Shown here: positions 51,315 to 60,396 of the stretch, piece after piece
Layout of the letters: each line of letters opens with the position of its first letter
Position numbering within the stretch: position 1 is the first letter of the stretch
From: Rathayibacter sp. SW19
GTDB taxonomy: Bacteria > Actinomycetota > Actinomycetes > Actinomycetales > Microbacteriaceae
Direction: 5' to 3'
DNA: 64,000 nt
Assembly (NCBI RefSeq): GCF_030866825.1
Contig: NZ_CP133020.1
Location: 2,418,001-2,482,000, forward strand
Made by a program: the position numbers and the translations under genes
Notes under the pieces: model-generated
Seen by the model: the letters and a program-made list of their open reading frames with translations, nothing else
What the model was told of the DNA's origin: nothing
The model's database searches: none

Positions 51315-51944
51315 ATGAACGCCACAGCGCGAGGCACCTCTCGCCAATACTGGGTGGCCTTGCGTGCCATGCTCGTAATGACCGCCGCTCTCGGAATCAT
51401 TTATCCACTTGTCATGACCGGAGTCGGCCAGTTGACCATGCCGGCCCAGGCAAACGGGTCGCGTATCAGCGCAGCAGGCGTCAACGGCGGCGCTGTCATC
51501 GGCTCGAGCCTCATCGGGCAGTCTTTCACAACCGACAAAGGGGTTCCGCTCGCACAGTGGTTCCAATCTCGGCCGTCTGCTGCGAACTATGACGCGAATG
51601 CGTCGACCGGCAGCAACCTCGGGCCGAACAACCCGGACCTCACGAAGGCGATCGATCAGCGTCAGGCGGTCATCGAGAAACTGGATGGGGTTACCGCCGC
51701 ACAGGTCCCGCCGGACGCTGTCACGGCATCCGGGTCCGGCCTCGACCCGCAGATCTCACCGGCATACGCTCTGCTCCAGGTGAAGGCAGTCGCAGCCAAG
51801 CGGGGCCTGAGCGAATCGGTGGTGAAGAAGCTGGTCGAGTCTAAGATTCAACCACGGGATCTCGGATACCTCGGGGAACCGACCGTCAACGTTCTGCAGT
51901 TGAATCTGGCATTGGCACAGCTGGATCCGAACGGAAATGGCTAA
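51315..51944 (+). CDS. kdpC: K+-transporting ATPase subunit KdpC
   Basis: 209-aa protein with one N-terminal membrane helix (AMLVMTAALGIIYPLVMTGV) and an extracytoplasmic domain containing SLIGQSF, FQSRPSAANYDANASTGSNLGPNNPDL and VTASGSGLDPQISPAYALLQ. KdpC raises K+ affinity of the complex. A 22-bp gap after kdpB holds its ribosome site; kdpD follows after 12 bp. Confidence 0.95.
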   Translation: MNATARGTSRQYWVALRAMLVMTAALGIIYPLVMTGVGQLTMPAQANGSRISAAGVNGGAVIGSSLIGQSFTTDKGVPLAQWFQSRPSAANYDANASTGSNLGPNNPDLTKAIDQRQAVIEKLDGVTAAQVPPDAVTASGSGLDPQISPAYALLQVKAVAAKRGLSESVVKKLVESKIQPRDLGYLGEPTVNVLQLNLALAQLDPNGNG

Positions 51945-51956
51945 GGGGTAGAAACG

Positions 51957-54446
51957 GTGAGCAGAGGTCGTTTGCGGGTTCTGCTCGGTGCAGCCCCCGG
52001 TGTCGGCAAGACGTTCGCGATGCTGGAGGAAGGCCGCCGTCTCGCCGATGAGGGCAAAGATGTCGTCGTCGCCTTCGTGGAAACCCACGGGCGCGACGCA
52101 ACTGCGGCGATGTTGGCCGGGCTCGAAGTGGTGCCTCGACTCGCCGTCGCACACCGTGGAATCGAGCTGACGGACATGGACCTGGCCGCCGTGCTGGCCC
52201 GGGCGCCGGAGATCGCGCTGGTTGACGAGCTCGCTCACACCAATGCTCCGGGGCTTGCCCACGAGAAGCGCTGGCAAGACGTGGATGCGCTGCTGGATGC
52301 TGGTATCGACGTGGTTTCCACGCTGAACATCCAGCACATCCAGTCTCTCAACGATGTGGTGCAACAGATCACCGGGGTGGCCCAACAGGAGACGATCCCC
52401 GACGCGGTGCTGCGCAGCGCCGACCAGATCGAGGTCGTGGATCTGGCGCCGCAGGCGCTACGCGACCGTCTCGGCGCCGGCCTCGTCTATCCGGCCAGTC
52501 GAATCGACGCCGCCCTGTCCAACTACTTCCGGCTCGGCAACCTGACCGCCCTGCGCGAACTCGCGTTGCTCTGGCTCGCAGACGAAGTCGATGTCTCGCT
52601 GCAGCGCTACCGCGCAGAGCACGGCATCGACAGCAAGTGGGAGGCGCGGGAACGCGTCGTGGTCGCCTTGACCGGCGGGCCGGAGGGCGAGACGCTGGTG
52701 CGACGGGGGGCGCGAATCGCGGCACGCGCATCCGGCGGCGACCTGCTCGCCGTGCACGTGACGAGTCAGGACGGCCTTCGGGACCCCAATCCCGGCGCAC
52801 TTGCCACCCAGCGCGCAATCGTCGAACAACTCGGCGGCAGCTACCATCAAGTGGTCGGCGACGACGTTCCCCGTGCCCTCGTCGATTTCGCCAAGGCGAG
52901 CAACGCGACGCAGCTGGTGATCGGCGTCTCCCGCAGAACCCGGCTGGCCGCTCTGCTGACCGGGCCGGGCATCGGATCGACCGTGATCCGAGAATCCGGC
53001 GACATTGACGTGCACATCGTTTCGCACGCGGCCGCCGGCGGACGCGGTGCCCTCCCACGATTGGGCGGCGGGCTCACACTGCGCCGACAGGTGATCGGCC
53101 TGATCATTGCTCTGCTGGGCGGCCCCCTGCTGACCTTACTGCTCGCTTCGTTTCGCAGCGCGGACTCCATCACCAGCGACGTTCTCAGTTATCAGCTGCT
53201 CGTCGTTCTGGTCGCCCTCGTCGGCGGGGTCTGGCCCGCACTGTTCGCGGCCGCGCTGTCTGGGATCACACTCGACTTCTTCTTCGTCGAACCGCTCTAC
53301 ACGATCACGATCAGCAAGCCGCTTCATCTGCTCGCTCTCGCACTGTTCATCGTCATTGCAGCGCTGGTCAGCCTGGTCGTCGATCAAGCAGCCAGACGCA
53401 GCAGAGCTGCCGTTCGAGCCGCCGCGGAGTCCGAACTCCTCGCCACCGTGGCAGGCGGAGTCATCCGCGGAGAAGGCAGCGTGCAAGCGCTGGTATCCCG
53501 CACCCGGGAGGCCTTCGGGCTCAACGGCGTGCGCCTGATGGACGGCGATACCGTGCTGTTCGCGTCCGGCGAGCCCGCAGACGCAGCACACACAAGCTCA
53601 CTGGCTGTCGGAGACTCGGCGCGTCTCGAACTCTCCGGCCGCGACCTCGCGGCGGCAGACCGTCGTCTGCTCGCGGTGATCGTCACCCAGCTGGACGCCG
53701 CCCTCGAACACCAGAACCTCAGTGACGCCGCTCGCGAGATGGAGCCTCTGGCCGAAGCCGACCGGGTGCGCAGTGCGCTGCTGGCCGCCGTCGGCCACGA
53801 CCTGCGACGCCCCTTGGCAGCAGCGACCGCCGCTGTCACGAGCCTCGCCTCACGAGATGTCGACTGGTCGGATGCCGATCGGCAGGAACTCTTGGACACC
53901 GCAGAAGTCAGTCTCGCCAATCTTGCAGACCTCGTGACCAATTTGTTGGATGTGAGCCGCGTGCAAGCCGGAGTGCTTGCGGTCTCGCTCGCTCCTGTCG
54001 CCATCGACGATGTGTTGCCCGCCGTGCTCGATGAACTCGCGCTCCCGCCAGGCGCAGTCGAGCTTGACGTCTCCACCGACCTGCGACCAGCGCTGGCGGA
54101 CGCCGTGCTCCTGCAGCGCGTGCTGGTCAATCTGCTGGGCAATGCGCTGCGCTTCTCACCGGCCGGGACGCATCCGCTCGTCAGTGCAAGCGAATTCGCC
54201 GGCACCATCCAGGTGCGCGTCGTCGACTCGGGCCGTGGCGTTCCCGATGAACGCAGAGATCAGATCTTCATTCCGTTTCAACGGCTCGGCGACACAGACA
54301 ACGACAGCGGAATCGGGCTTGGCCTCGCCCTGTCAAAAGGATTCGTCGAGGGCATGGGCGGCACGCTCACGACAGAAGACACGCCGGGCGGTGGCCTCAC
54401 CATGGTCGTCACCCTCCCCGTAGCGGGCGAAAGGGGGAGCGCGTGA
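51957..54446 (+). CDS. kdpD: Osmosensitive K+ sensor histidine kinase KdpD
   Basis: 829-aa sensor. N-terminal KdpD domain with Walker A GAAPGVGKT (residues 11-19) and VDELAHTNAPG; a universal-stress-like domain (~225-360); four membrane helices of DUF4118 (~380-480); a short GAF-like region; HisKA with the phospho-histidine at about residue 614 in AVGHDLRRPLAAA; and an HATPase domain ending in GIGLGLALSKGFVEGMGG. It senses low K+ or turgor and phosphorylates KdpE. GTG start; its end overlaps kdpE by 4 bp. Confidence 0.95.
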   Translation: MSRGRLRVLLGAAPGVGKTFAMLEEGRRLADEGKDVVVAFVETHGRDATAAMLAGLEVVPRLAVAHRGIELTDMDLAAVLARAPEIALVDELAHTNAPGLAHEKRWQDVDALLDAGIDVVSTLNIQHIQSLNDVVQQITGVAQQETIPDAVLRSADQIEVVDLAPQALRDRLGAGLVYPASRIDAALSNYFRLGNLTALRELALLWLADEVDVSLQRYRAEHGIDSKWEARERVVVALTGGPEGETLVRRGARIAARASGGDLLAVHVTSQDGLRDPNPGALATQRAIVEQLGGSYHQVVGDDVPRALVDFAKASNATQLVIGVSRRTRLAALLTGPGIGSTVIRESGDIDVHIVSHAAAGGRGALPRLGGGLTLRRQVIGLIIALLGGPLLTLLLASFRSADSITSDVLSYQLLVVLVALVGGVWPALFAAALSGITLDFFFVEPLYTITISKPLHLLALALFIVIAALVSLVVDQAARRSRAAVRAAAESELLATVAGGVIRGEGSVQALVSRTREAFGLNGVRLMDGDTVLFASGEPADAAHTSSLAVGDSARLELSGRDLAAADRRLLAVIVTQLDAALEHQNLSDAAREMEPLAEADRVRSALLAAVGHDLRRPLAAATAAVTSLASRDVDWSDADRQELLDTAEVSLANLADLVTNLLDVSRVQAGVLAVSLAPVAIDDVLPAVLDELALPPGAVELDVSTDLRPALADAVLLQRVLVNLLGNALRFSPAGTHPLVSASEFAGTIQVRVVDSGRGVPDERRDQIFIPFQRLGDTDNDSGIGLGLALSKGFVEGMGGTLTTEDTPGGGLTMVVTLPVAGERGSA

Positions 54447-55141
54447 AGATCCTCATCGCAGACGACGACACGCAGATTCTTCGGGCGCTGCAGGTGATGC
54501 TGCGGGCGCGCGGCTACGACATCGTGCTCGCTCGCACGGGCACCGAAGCGCTCAATGCGGCCACGACACAGCACCCCGAGCTCGTAATCCTGGACCTCGG
54601 CATGCCCGGGCTCACCGGCACCCAAGTGATCGAGGCGCTCCGCGGCTGGAGCACGGTGCCGATCCTCGTCGTGTCTGGCCGCACCGACTCCGCTGACAAG
54701 GTCGATGCACTGGACGCCGGCGCAGACGACTACGTGACCAAGCCGTTCGCGGCAGACGAGCTGCTCGCACGCATCCGGGCTCTGACCAGGCGCGTGCCGA
54801 ACGCAGCGGATGAGCCGGTCGTGCACCTGGGCCCGGTGACCGTCGACTTGGCCGCGAAGTCGGCGCAGAAGCACACGGACGACGGAAACGTCACCATTCG
54901 GCTGACTCCGACCGAGTGGCGGATGCTGGAACTGCTGCTGCGCAATCCGCGCCGGCTGGTCACCAGGCAGATGTTGCTCACTGAGGTGTGGGGGCCGCAA
55001 TACACGAACGACACCGGCTATCTGCGGCTCTATCTGGCGCAGCTGCGCAAGAAGCTCGAGCCGCAGCCCTCGCGTCCGCGTTATCTGCTGACCGAGCCGG
55101 GCATGGGCTATCGGTTCGTGCCGGACGAAGACGACGACTAA
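54443..55141 (+). CDS. kdpE: Response regulator KdpE
   Basis: 232-aa OmpR-family regulator. Receiver domain with acidic pair near residues 7-9 and phospho-acceptor Asp51 in LVILDLGMPGLTG; Lys in VTKPF; C-terminal winged helix (TPTEWRMLELLLRNPRRLVTRQMLL... GYRFVPD). It activates kdpFABC transcription, probably through the 11-bp-spaced direct repeat upstream of the operon. GTG start overlaps the kdpD stop. The stop codon directly abuts the 3' end of rnpB on the other strand. Confidence 0.95.
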   Translation: MKILIADDDTQILRALQVMLRARGYDIVLARTGTEALNAATTQHPELVILDLGMPGLTGTQVIEALRGWSTVPILVVSGRTDSADKVDALDAGADDYVTKPFAADELLARIRALTRRVPNAADEPVVHLGPVTVDLAAKSAQKHTDDGNVTIRLTPTEWRMLELLLRNPRRLVTRQMLLTEVWGPQYTNDTGYLRLYLAQLRKKLEPQPSRPRYLLTEPGMGYRFVPDEDDD

Positions 55142-55537
55142 GGGAATGGGCCGGCTGCTACGCCGGGTTCTGTCCGGGCGAAGCGCGAACGCTCCGCCGT
55201 GGACGGCCATCTATCTCGGGACATACGTTGCCGCAGCCCTCTAGCGGTCTACCCGGGAACGAGACGAGCAGCCTCATTGTTCCCTGTCTGACCTTGCTCC
55301 GGACGAGGTTTACCGAGCCGGCCGGGTCGCCCCGGTCGCTGGTGGTCTCTTACACCACCGTTTCACCCTTACCGCACGTTGCCGTGCGGCGGTCTGCTTT
55401 CTGTGGCACTGTCTCGCGGGTTGCCCCGGGTGGGTGTTACCCACCATCCTGCTCTGTGGAGCCCGGACGTTCCTCGGCATCTGACACGAATTCGAAAATC
55501 CGAATGAGATGACGCGACCGTCTTGCCGACCCATTCC
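55142..55537 (-). ncRNA. rnpB: Ribonuclease P RNA (bacterial type A)
   Basis: About 396 nt on the minus strand. The conserved 5' core GAGGAACGTCCGGGCTCC, the P4-region GGGTAACACCC, and the 3' CAGAACCCGGCGTA are all present, and the two ends pair as helix P1 (5' GGAATGGGTCGGC with 3' GCCGGCCCATTCC). RNase P RNA is the catalytic part of the enzyme that cuts the 5' leader from pre-tRNAs. Ends are set from the P1 pairing and may be off by a few bases. Confidence 0.93.
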
Positions 55538-55545
55538 TGCACTGA

Positions 55546-55551
55546 ATCCTA
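55546..55551 (-). promoter_or_regulatory. Candidate -10 box for rnpB
   Basis: TAGGAT on the minus strand lies 8 bp before the predicted rnpB 5' end, in the 18-bp gap after the coiled-coil gene. The matching -35 would fall inside the end of that gene; none is obvious. Confidence 0.5.
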
Positions 55552-55555
55552 CCGG

Positions 55556-56290
55556 CTACAAACCGGACTCCTCGTTCCTGATCAGGATGGCGCCACTGTC
55601 TGGGCAGAGCACCACGTCGTCATCCGCGGCGACCCGGATAGCCTGCAGGTCGGACTCGGTCAGTTTGACGTTGCTGCCCAGCGATACGCCACGCACCAAC
55701 AAAGCCGCACCGATGCCGTAGCGGCCACGTTGCCGCTCGTACAACGCCAACAGTTCCTGCGGTAGCTGCGCCGCGATCGCGGCACGATCGGCGGATGCTG
55801 CGGCCCGCTCCGCCTCCAGCACCACCTGCTGCTCCCCCTTTGCAGACTCCAGCTGCTCGACCTGCTCGTCGAGCACTACACGCTCCGCGGCAATTCCGGC
55901 GAGTTCTGCGTCGATTCCCTCGATGCGTTCCATGACGGTGAGTTCGATGTCTTCCAAGTCGGTTCGACGCTTCGTGAGCGCACTGATTTCCGCTTCGAGC
56001 GCCTCGACGTCTTTCATCGAAGCCGTCTGCTGCAGGCGATCCGCATCACGGGCCATTCGTGCCTCGACGACGGCGACATCCGATTCGATCCGGCCCAACT
56101 CGGTCTGCGCGTCCTCGCGCCGACCGGCGGCCTCCGCCTGCCGTTGGCGTACCGAGTCCATGGGAGCGGTCAACTGTGCGAGAGCACCGTGCTGCGGCAA
56201 CATCTTCAGATTGTGGTCGAGTTGGGAAAGGCGGGTGTCTAACGCTTGCAATCGAAGCAGCTCTTGTTGCTCCTGGGGGCTGGCCTTCAC
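55556..56290 (-). CDS. Coiled-coil protein of the C4 zinc-ribbon (DUF164) family with lost cysteines
   Basis: 244-aa protein: an almost continuous antiparallel coiled coil (residues ~8-180; SQLDHNLKMLPQH, DVEALEAEISALTKRRTDLED) and a C-terminal globular tail. Family members end in a four-cysteine zinc ribbon (CxxC...CPxCG); here the first pair is SLGS and the second is CPDSG, leaving one cysteine in the whole protein, so no zinc can be bound in that way. Commonly paired with the Nif3-like gene just upstream. Start is an ATG (MKASPQEQ) with no upstream alternative. Confidence 0.82.
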   Translation of the reverse strand: MKASPQEQQELLRLQALDTRLSQLDHNLKMLPQHGALAQLTAPMDSVRQRQAEAAGRREDAQTELGRIESDVAVVEARMARDADRLQQTASMKDVEALEAEISALTKRRTDLEDIELTVMERIEGIDAELAGIAAERVVLDEQVEQLESAKGEQQVVLEAERAAASADRAAIAAQLPQELLALYERQRGRYGIGAALLVRGVSLGSNVKLTESDLQAIRVAADDDVVLCPDSGAILIRNEESGL

Positions 56291-56368
56291 GGTTCCTCAA
56301 CTCTCGACTTCGGGTGTGCAGCAGTCATGCGTCGCCGGCAGCGCGGGCGGGCCGCATGTGAATGGCAC

Positions 56369-57193
56369 CTATTGAACGATCGCAAAATCCCACGGGTCGG
56401 TGCGCAGCTCACTGACCGTTATCGTCGCATTCGGTAGGGCGCTGCGCAATTGATCGGCCGCGGTCTGCAGCCACAGCCACTCGCTGGCCCAGTGCGAAAC
56501 GTCGATGAGTGCAGGGCCGTCGCCGATCAGCGCTTGCTCACGGGCTTCAGACGCCGGATGGTGACGCAAGTCTGAGGTGATGTAGACATCCGCCGCTCGC
56601 ACTGCTGGGTCGGCCAGATAGGCATCCCCCGCTCCGGCGCATAGCGCCACAACTCGCACCGGTCGTTCGAATTCCCCAGCCGCGCGCACCCCGCTCGCGG
56701 TCGCCGGCAGCAACTCCGCAATCCGCTGCGCGAGCCGGCCTAGAGTGGTTGCCTCGGTAAGAGCGCCGATTCGTCCGATACCGGTTTCGCCATTCGCAGC
56801 GCCGGCCGACGCGATCGGCCTGGTGTTCGTCAACCCGAGCAGGTCGGCGAACACCGCGGACGTGCCGTGTGCGACCACGTCCGCATTGGTGTGGGCGGCG
56901 ATCAGCGCGCAATCGGCTCTGATCAGTCGCGCCAAAAGGGCGCCTTTGTACCGGTCCTCCGCGACGCTGGTGACACCGCGCAACAGCAGAGGGTGGTGCA
57001 CCAACAGCAGGTCTGCTGCCCCATCGATCGCCTCCGCGACAGTGTCTGCGACCGCGTCGACAGCCAGATGAATGCTCGCGACCGGAGCATCCAACGCGCC
57101 GCTGAGCAGCCCGGGCGCGTCCCATGCCTCTGTGCCGGACGATGGCCACAGGTGTTCGGTCACAGCCCGCACGGATGCCACGGTTTCGCTCAC
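56369..57193 (-). CDS. Nif3-like dinuclear metal-centre protein (DUF34/YbgI family)
   Basis: 274-aa member of the DUF34/NIF3 family. Metal ligands are visible in LLLVHHPLLLRGV (two His) and IAAHTNADV (His, Asp), with a C-terminal DVSHWASEWLW segment containing the third histidine region. Some relatives act as GTP cyclohydrolase-like or metal-insertion proteins; true role unclear. Operon with the coiled-coil gene downstream, divergent from thyA. Confidence 0.87.
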   Translation of the reverse strand: MSETVASVRAVTEHLWPSSGTEAWDAPGLLSGALDAPVASIHLAVDAVADTVAEAIDGAADLLLVHHPLLLRGVTSVAEDRYKGALLARLIRADCALIAAHTNADVVAHGTSAVFADLLGLTNTRPIASAGAANGETGIGRIGALTEATTLGRLAQRIAELLPATASGVRAAGEFERPVRVVALCAGAGDAYLADPAVRAADVYITSDLRHHPASEAREQALIGDGPALIDVSHWASEWLWLQTAADQLRSALPNATITVSELRTDPWDFAIVQ

Positions 57194-57242
57194 GCACTGA
57201 GCCTACTTGCTCGCGCCTGCGGATTCCCTGCTGCGGAGCACG

Positions 57243-57248
57243 TAACAT
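57243..57248 (+). promoter_or_regulatory. Leaderless -10 box for thyA
   Basis: TAACAT ends 7 bp before the thyA ATG, with no ribosome site, predicting a leaderless thyA-folA message. Confidence 0.55.
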
Positions 57249-57255
57249 CGAAACG

Positions 57256-58065
57256 ATGACTGATTCGATCACCACACCATACGAAGACCTGCTGCGCGAC
57301 ACACTGGCGAACGGGTCGCGGAAGTCCGACCGCACCGGCACGGGCACGCGCAGCGTATTCGGCCGACAGTTGCGATTCGACCTGGCCCAGGGGTTCCCGC
57401 TGATCACCACGAAGCGGGTGCATTTCAAGTCGATCGCGTATGAGTTGCTCTGGTTCCTGCGAGGCGACAGCAACGTCGCGTGGCTTCGCGAGAATGGAGT
57501 AACGATCTGGGACGAGTGGGCGGATGCCGCTGGCGAACTCGGTCCCGTCTACGGCGTGCAGTGGCGATCCTGGCCGACACCGGATGGTGGGCACATCGAC
57601 CAGATCACCCAGGTCATCGACACTCTGCGCCGCGACCCCGATTCCCGACGTATGCTCGTTTCGGCATGGAACGTGTCCGAGATTTCCAAAATGGCACTCG
57701 CACCCTGCCACGCGCTATTCCAGTTTTATGTCGCCGACGGCAAGCTGTCTTGCCAGCTCTACCAACGCAGCGCCGACCTGTTTCTCGGCGTGCCCTTCAA
57801 TATCGCCAGTTACGCGCTGCTGACGCTGATGGTCGCCGACCAGGCTGGCCTCGAACCCGGCGAATTCGTCTGGACTGGCGGTGACTGTCACATCTATGAC
57901 AACCACCTCGACCAGGTGACGGAGCAGTTGACTCGCGACCCGTATCCGGCACCGACGCTGCGAATTCTGTCTCACCCGGAAAGCATCTTCGACTACCGTT
58001 ACGAGGACTTCGAACTCGTCGACTATCAGCATCACCCGGCCATTCGCGCCGCTGTTGCAGTGTGA
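57256..58065 (+). CDS. thyA: Thymidylate synthase
   Basis: 269-aa ThyA that methylates dUMP to dTMP with methylene-tetrahydrofolate. Catalytic Cys151 in LAPCHALFQF; phosphate-binding Arg in DSRRMLVSAWN; folate/dUMP segments LYQRSADLFLGVPFNIASYALL and GDCHIYDNHLDQ. Length is normal. Followed by folA after 13 bp, the classic pairing since ThyA produces dihydrofolate. Confidence 0.96.
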   Translation: MTDSITTPYEDLLRDTLANGSRKSDRTGTGTRSVFGRQLRFDLAQGFPLITTKRVHFKSIAYELLWFLRGDSNVAWLRENGVTIWDEWADAAGELGPVYGVQWRSWPTPDGGHIDQITQVIDTLRRDPDSRRMLVSAWNVSEISKMALAPCHALFQFYVADGKLSCQLYQRSADLFLGVPFNIASYALLTLMVADQAGLEPGEFVWTGGDCHIYDNHLDQVTEQLTRDPYPAPTLRILSHPESIFDYRYEDFELVDYQHHPAIRAAVAV

Positions 58066-58078
58066 GGTTCGCCGCAGC

Positions 58079-58567
58079 ATGACGATCGGCTTGATTTGGG
58101 CGCAGGCGCGCGGCGGCGTGATCGGGCGGCAGGGAGTCATGCCCTGGCACGTGCCCGAAGACTCTCGGCACTTTCGTGCGATCACGGGCAGCGGCGCAGT
58201 GATCATGGGACGACGCACCTGGGACTCGTTGCCTGCTCGATACCGGCCGTTGCCAGGGCGCTCGAACATCGTCGTCACGCGAGATACCTCGTGGTGCGCC
58301 GTTGGTGCAACCGTCGCGCACTCTATCGACGAAGCGATCGAGGCTGCCGATTCCGACGTGTGGATCATCGGCGGCGGGCAACTGTACGCTGCAACGATCG
58401 GCATCGCAGACGTGCTGGAGGTCACCGAGATCGATGCCGTCTTCGATGGCGACACCCATGCCCCTCTGGTGGCGCTGGATTGGACCATCCGCACGACAGA
58501 CCCGGCAGAAGGTTGGCGCAGTTCCACAACGGGCCTGCCATACCGATTCTTACGGTATGAACGCTGA
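58079..58567 (+). CDS. folA: Dihydrofolate reductase
   Basis: 162-aa DHFR that regenerates tetrahydrofolate with NADPH. Motifs: IWAQARGGVIGRQGVMPWHVPEDSRHF (active acidic residue in PED), IMGRRTWDSLPARYRPLPGRSNIVVTRD, and the NADPH motif VWIIGGGQLYAATI. ATG at 58079 chosen because the protein then starts directly with the fold and GAGGTTC lies upstream; an ATG inside the thyA end is less likely. Target of trimethoprim-type inhibitors. Confidence 0.95.
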   Translation: MTIGLIWAQARGGVIGRQGVMPWHVPEDSRHFRAITGSGAVIMGRRTWDSLPARYRPLPGRSNIVVTRDTSWCAVGATVAHSIDEAIEAADSDVWIIGGGQLYAATIGIADVLEVTEIDAVFDGDTHAPLVALDWTIRTTDPAEGWRSSTTGLPYRFLRYER

Positions 58568-58577
58568 ATTCGGACGC

Positions 58578-58603
58578 CCTGGCGGGGCCCTCCCCCAGCC
58601 AGG
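58578..58603 (+). terminator. Hairpin terminator after folA
   Basis: CCTGGCGGGG pairs with CCCC-CA-GCCAGG (2-nt bulge) 10 bp after the folA stop, a stable GC hairpin without a T run. Confidence 0.6.
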
Positions 58604-58691
58604 CACAGTAATCTGAGAGTAAAGGTCCTCTTGCGAGGCATCAGCAGATCAGCCACGCCAATGAATCCGAGTCAATGAATCCGAGCAGCCT

Positions 58692-59822
58692 GTGACGGAA
58701 AATCGACCACGAACCACGCTGGCACAGCGCGGCTCGCGCGATGTTGCCCGCCTGCCGGGCGGAGGCGCTCTGGCAAAGCCGGCGGCGGTGTACGACACCG
58801 TCACGGAGGGGCTCACAGGTAGGCAGTTTCTGCGAACGGGTCGCTGGATCGCTTACATCGCGCTGGCGGTCGCCTTCGCACTGATCTGCTGCGGTCTCGC
58901 GCTCTGGCAGTTCGACCGTGGGCGGCAGGCTTCCACGGACAACGCGATCGTGAACACGAACTTCAACGCGACCCCTGTACCGCTGTCGCAAGCCCTGCCC
59001 ACCGGTGCGCGCTATCACAGCGGTCAGAACTGGCAGCGCGTCAGTGCGACCGGCAGATACGATGCGAATGAGCAGTTGATTGTGCGTAATCGGTTCCTCG
59101 ACGGGAACATCGGGTTCGAAGTCCTGACGCCGCTGCGAACCGATGATGGGGCGACCATCATGGTGGACCGTGGCTGGACAGCGCCGTCGACTGCTGATCT
59201 AACCGTGCCCGCCTCGAACCCGGCCCCGCCTGGCGGCGAGGTCAGTGTCGTCCTGCGTCTGCGTCCAAGCGAAGCGGCGAAAGGCAGCGGCTCCGGCGCC
59301 AGCGGCCAGATTCAATCCATCGACCTGGCCCAAATCCAACAGCGCGTCGGCGGTGCCGTGCAGACCAGTGCCTATGGCGTGCTCGACACGCAGACGCCCG
59401 CTGCTTCGAAGGAGTTGACGCCGATCCAGCCGACAGCCCCGACCGAAGGTGTCGGCTATCACTACTCGTATGTGGGCCAATGGCTCTTGTTCGTGTTCAT
59501 CGCCTTCTTCATCCTTGCGCGAGCGATCCGCAATGAGACCCGCCGTCTGAATGCGGACGACCCCGCCGAGCAAGCGCGAGCCGCAGAACGCGTGCGAAAG
59601 CAGGCCGCAAAGCCGTTCACGGACGAGGAGTCGGAAGACGAACTCATAGACGGCTACATACCATTGAGTCGGTGGGGATTCGCCTCTGGCGGCGCGCTGA
59701 CCTCTGCTGCCGGCTCTTCAGCGCGAGAAGTAACGGCCGCGCCGCGAGCATTACCGCCTGTCGCGACTCAGGCGCCCGAAAAGGACCATGCGCCCGAAGA
59801 GGACGACGAACTGCCGAGTTGA
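58692..59822 (+). CDS. SURF1 family cytochrome oxidase biogenesis protein
   Basis: 376-aa membrane protein with one helix near residues 52-73 (WIAYIALAVAFALICCGLALWQFDRGRQ) and a second near 258-275, bracketing an extracytoplasmic domain, the SURF1 layout. Signature segments: GRYDANEQLIVRNRFLDGNIGFEVLTPL, VDRGW and the GYHYSYVGQWLLF motif. SURF1 helps insert heme into aa3-type oxidase. The ~90-residue cytoplasmic C-terminal tail (acidic, Ala/Pro-rich) is longer than in typical members. GTG start. Confidence 0.88.
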   Translation: MTENRPRTTLAQRGSRDVARLPGGGALAKPAAVYDTVTEGLTGRQFLRTGRWIAYIALAVAFALICCGLALWQFDRGRQASTDNAIVNTNFNATPVPLSQALPTGARYHSGQNWQRVSATGRYDANEQLIVRNRFLDGNIGFEVLTPLRTDDGATIMVDRGWTAPSTADLTVPASNPAPPGGEVSVVLRLRPSEAAKGSGSGASGQIQSIDLAQIQQRVGGAVQTSAYGVLDTQTPAASKELTPIQPTAPTEGVGYHYSYVGQWLLFVFIAFFILARAIRNETRRLNADDPAEQARAAERVRKQAAKPFTDEESEDELIDGYIPLSRWGFASGGALTSAAGSSAREVTAAPRALPPVATQAPEKDHAPEEDDELPS

Positions 59823-59832
59823 CCGCATCCAC

Positions 59833-59940
59833 CTACCGATCGCGGTACGGAGACTTGATCATTGCGACGGCGGCTATGATGCCCAAAATCAATCCGACGA
59901 TGCCGAAGGTGCCGAGTGCCGACCAGATAACGGTTTCCAT
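59833..59940 (-). CDS. 35-aa single-pass membrane peptide
   Basis: METVIWSALGTFGIVGLILG followed by IIAAVAMIKSPYRDR: one hydrophobic helix and a basic, cytoplasm-facing tail. It is convergent with SURF1, 10 bp between stops. CTGAGTG precedes the ATG. Similar tiny helix peptides sit beside SURF1 in other Microbacteriaceae in my memory; an association with the oxidase is possible but unproven. Confidence 0.5.
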   Translation of the reverse strand: METVIWSALGTFGIVGLILGIIAAVAMIKSPYRDR

Positions 59941-60042
59941 GTCACTCAGTATTCCACGTCGGGCATTGATTGAGTGTGCACCGCAGGCCACCCACTGAAG
60001 CGCCCGCACCGAATGTCACAGCTCTGCCGCACAATGGGTGCC

Positions 60043-60396
60043 ATGGATCCCGATGAATTGTCCGCATTCTTGATCGAGCTGAACGGTGCCGTCGAAGAAT
60101 ACCCGTTCGGGCCGGAGACCCGCGTGCACAAAGTGGCTGGCAAGATCTTCGCCATTGACACTCCCGGTGCGCCCGTGCCGACGATCACGCTGAAGGCGCT
60201 CCCCGAGAACGTGCCGCGATTGATCGCGAGCGTCGACGGCATTACTCCCGGCTATCACATGAACAAAAAGCACTGGGTGACAGTAGCCCTGAACGGTCGG
60301 GTGCCGCCCGATCACGTGCGCGAACTCATCATGGAGTCGCATGCGATCGTGGTGCACGCGATGCCCAGACGCATCCGTTTGGGGTTGGAAGGTTGA
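60043..60396 (+). CDS. MmcQ/YjbR family protein
   Basis: 117-aa small protein with the YjbR fold pattern: EEYPFGPETRVHKVAGKIFAI, ITLKALPENVPRLI and GYHMNKKHWVTVAL. Members bind nucleic acid in some reports; function is generally unassigned. ATG at 60043 begins MDPDELSAFLIELNG; upstream in-frame codons are not family-like. Confidence 0.85.
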   Translation: MDPDELSAFLIELNGAVEEYPFGPETRVHKVAGKIFAIDTPGAPVPTITLKALPENVPRLIASVDGITPGYHMNKKHWVTVALNGRVPPDHVRELIMESHAIVVHAMPRRIRLGLEG

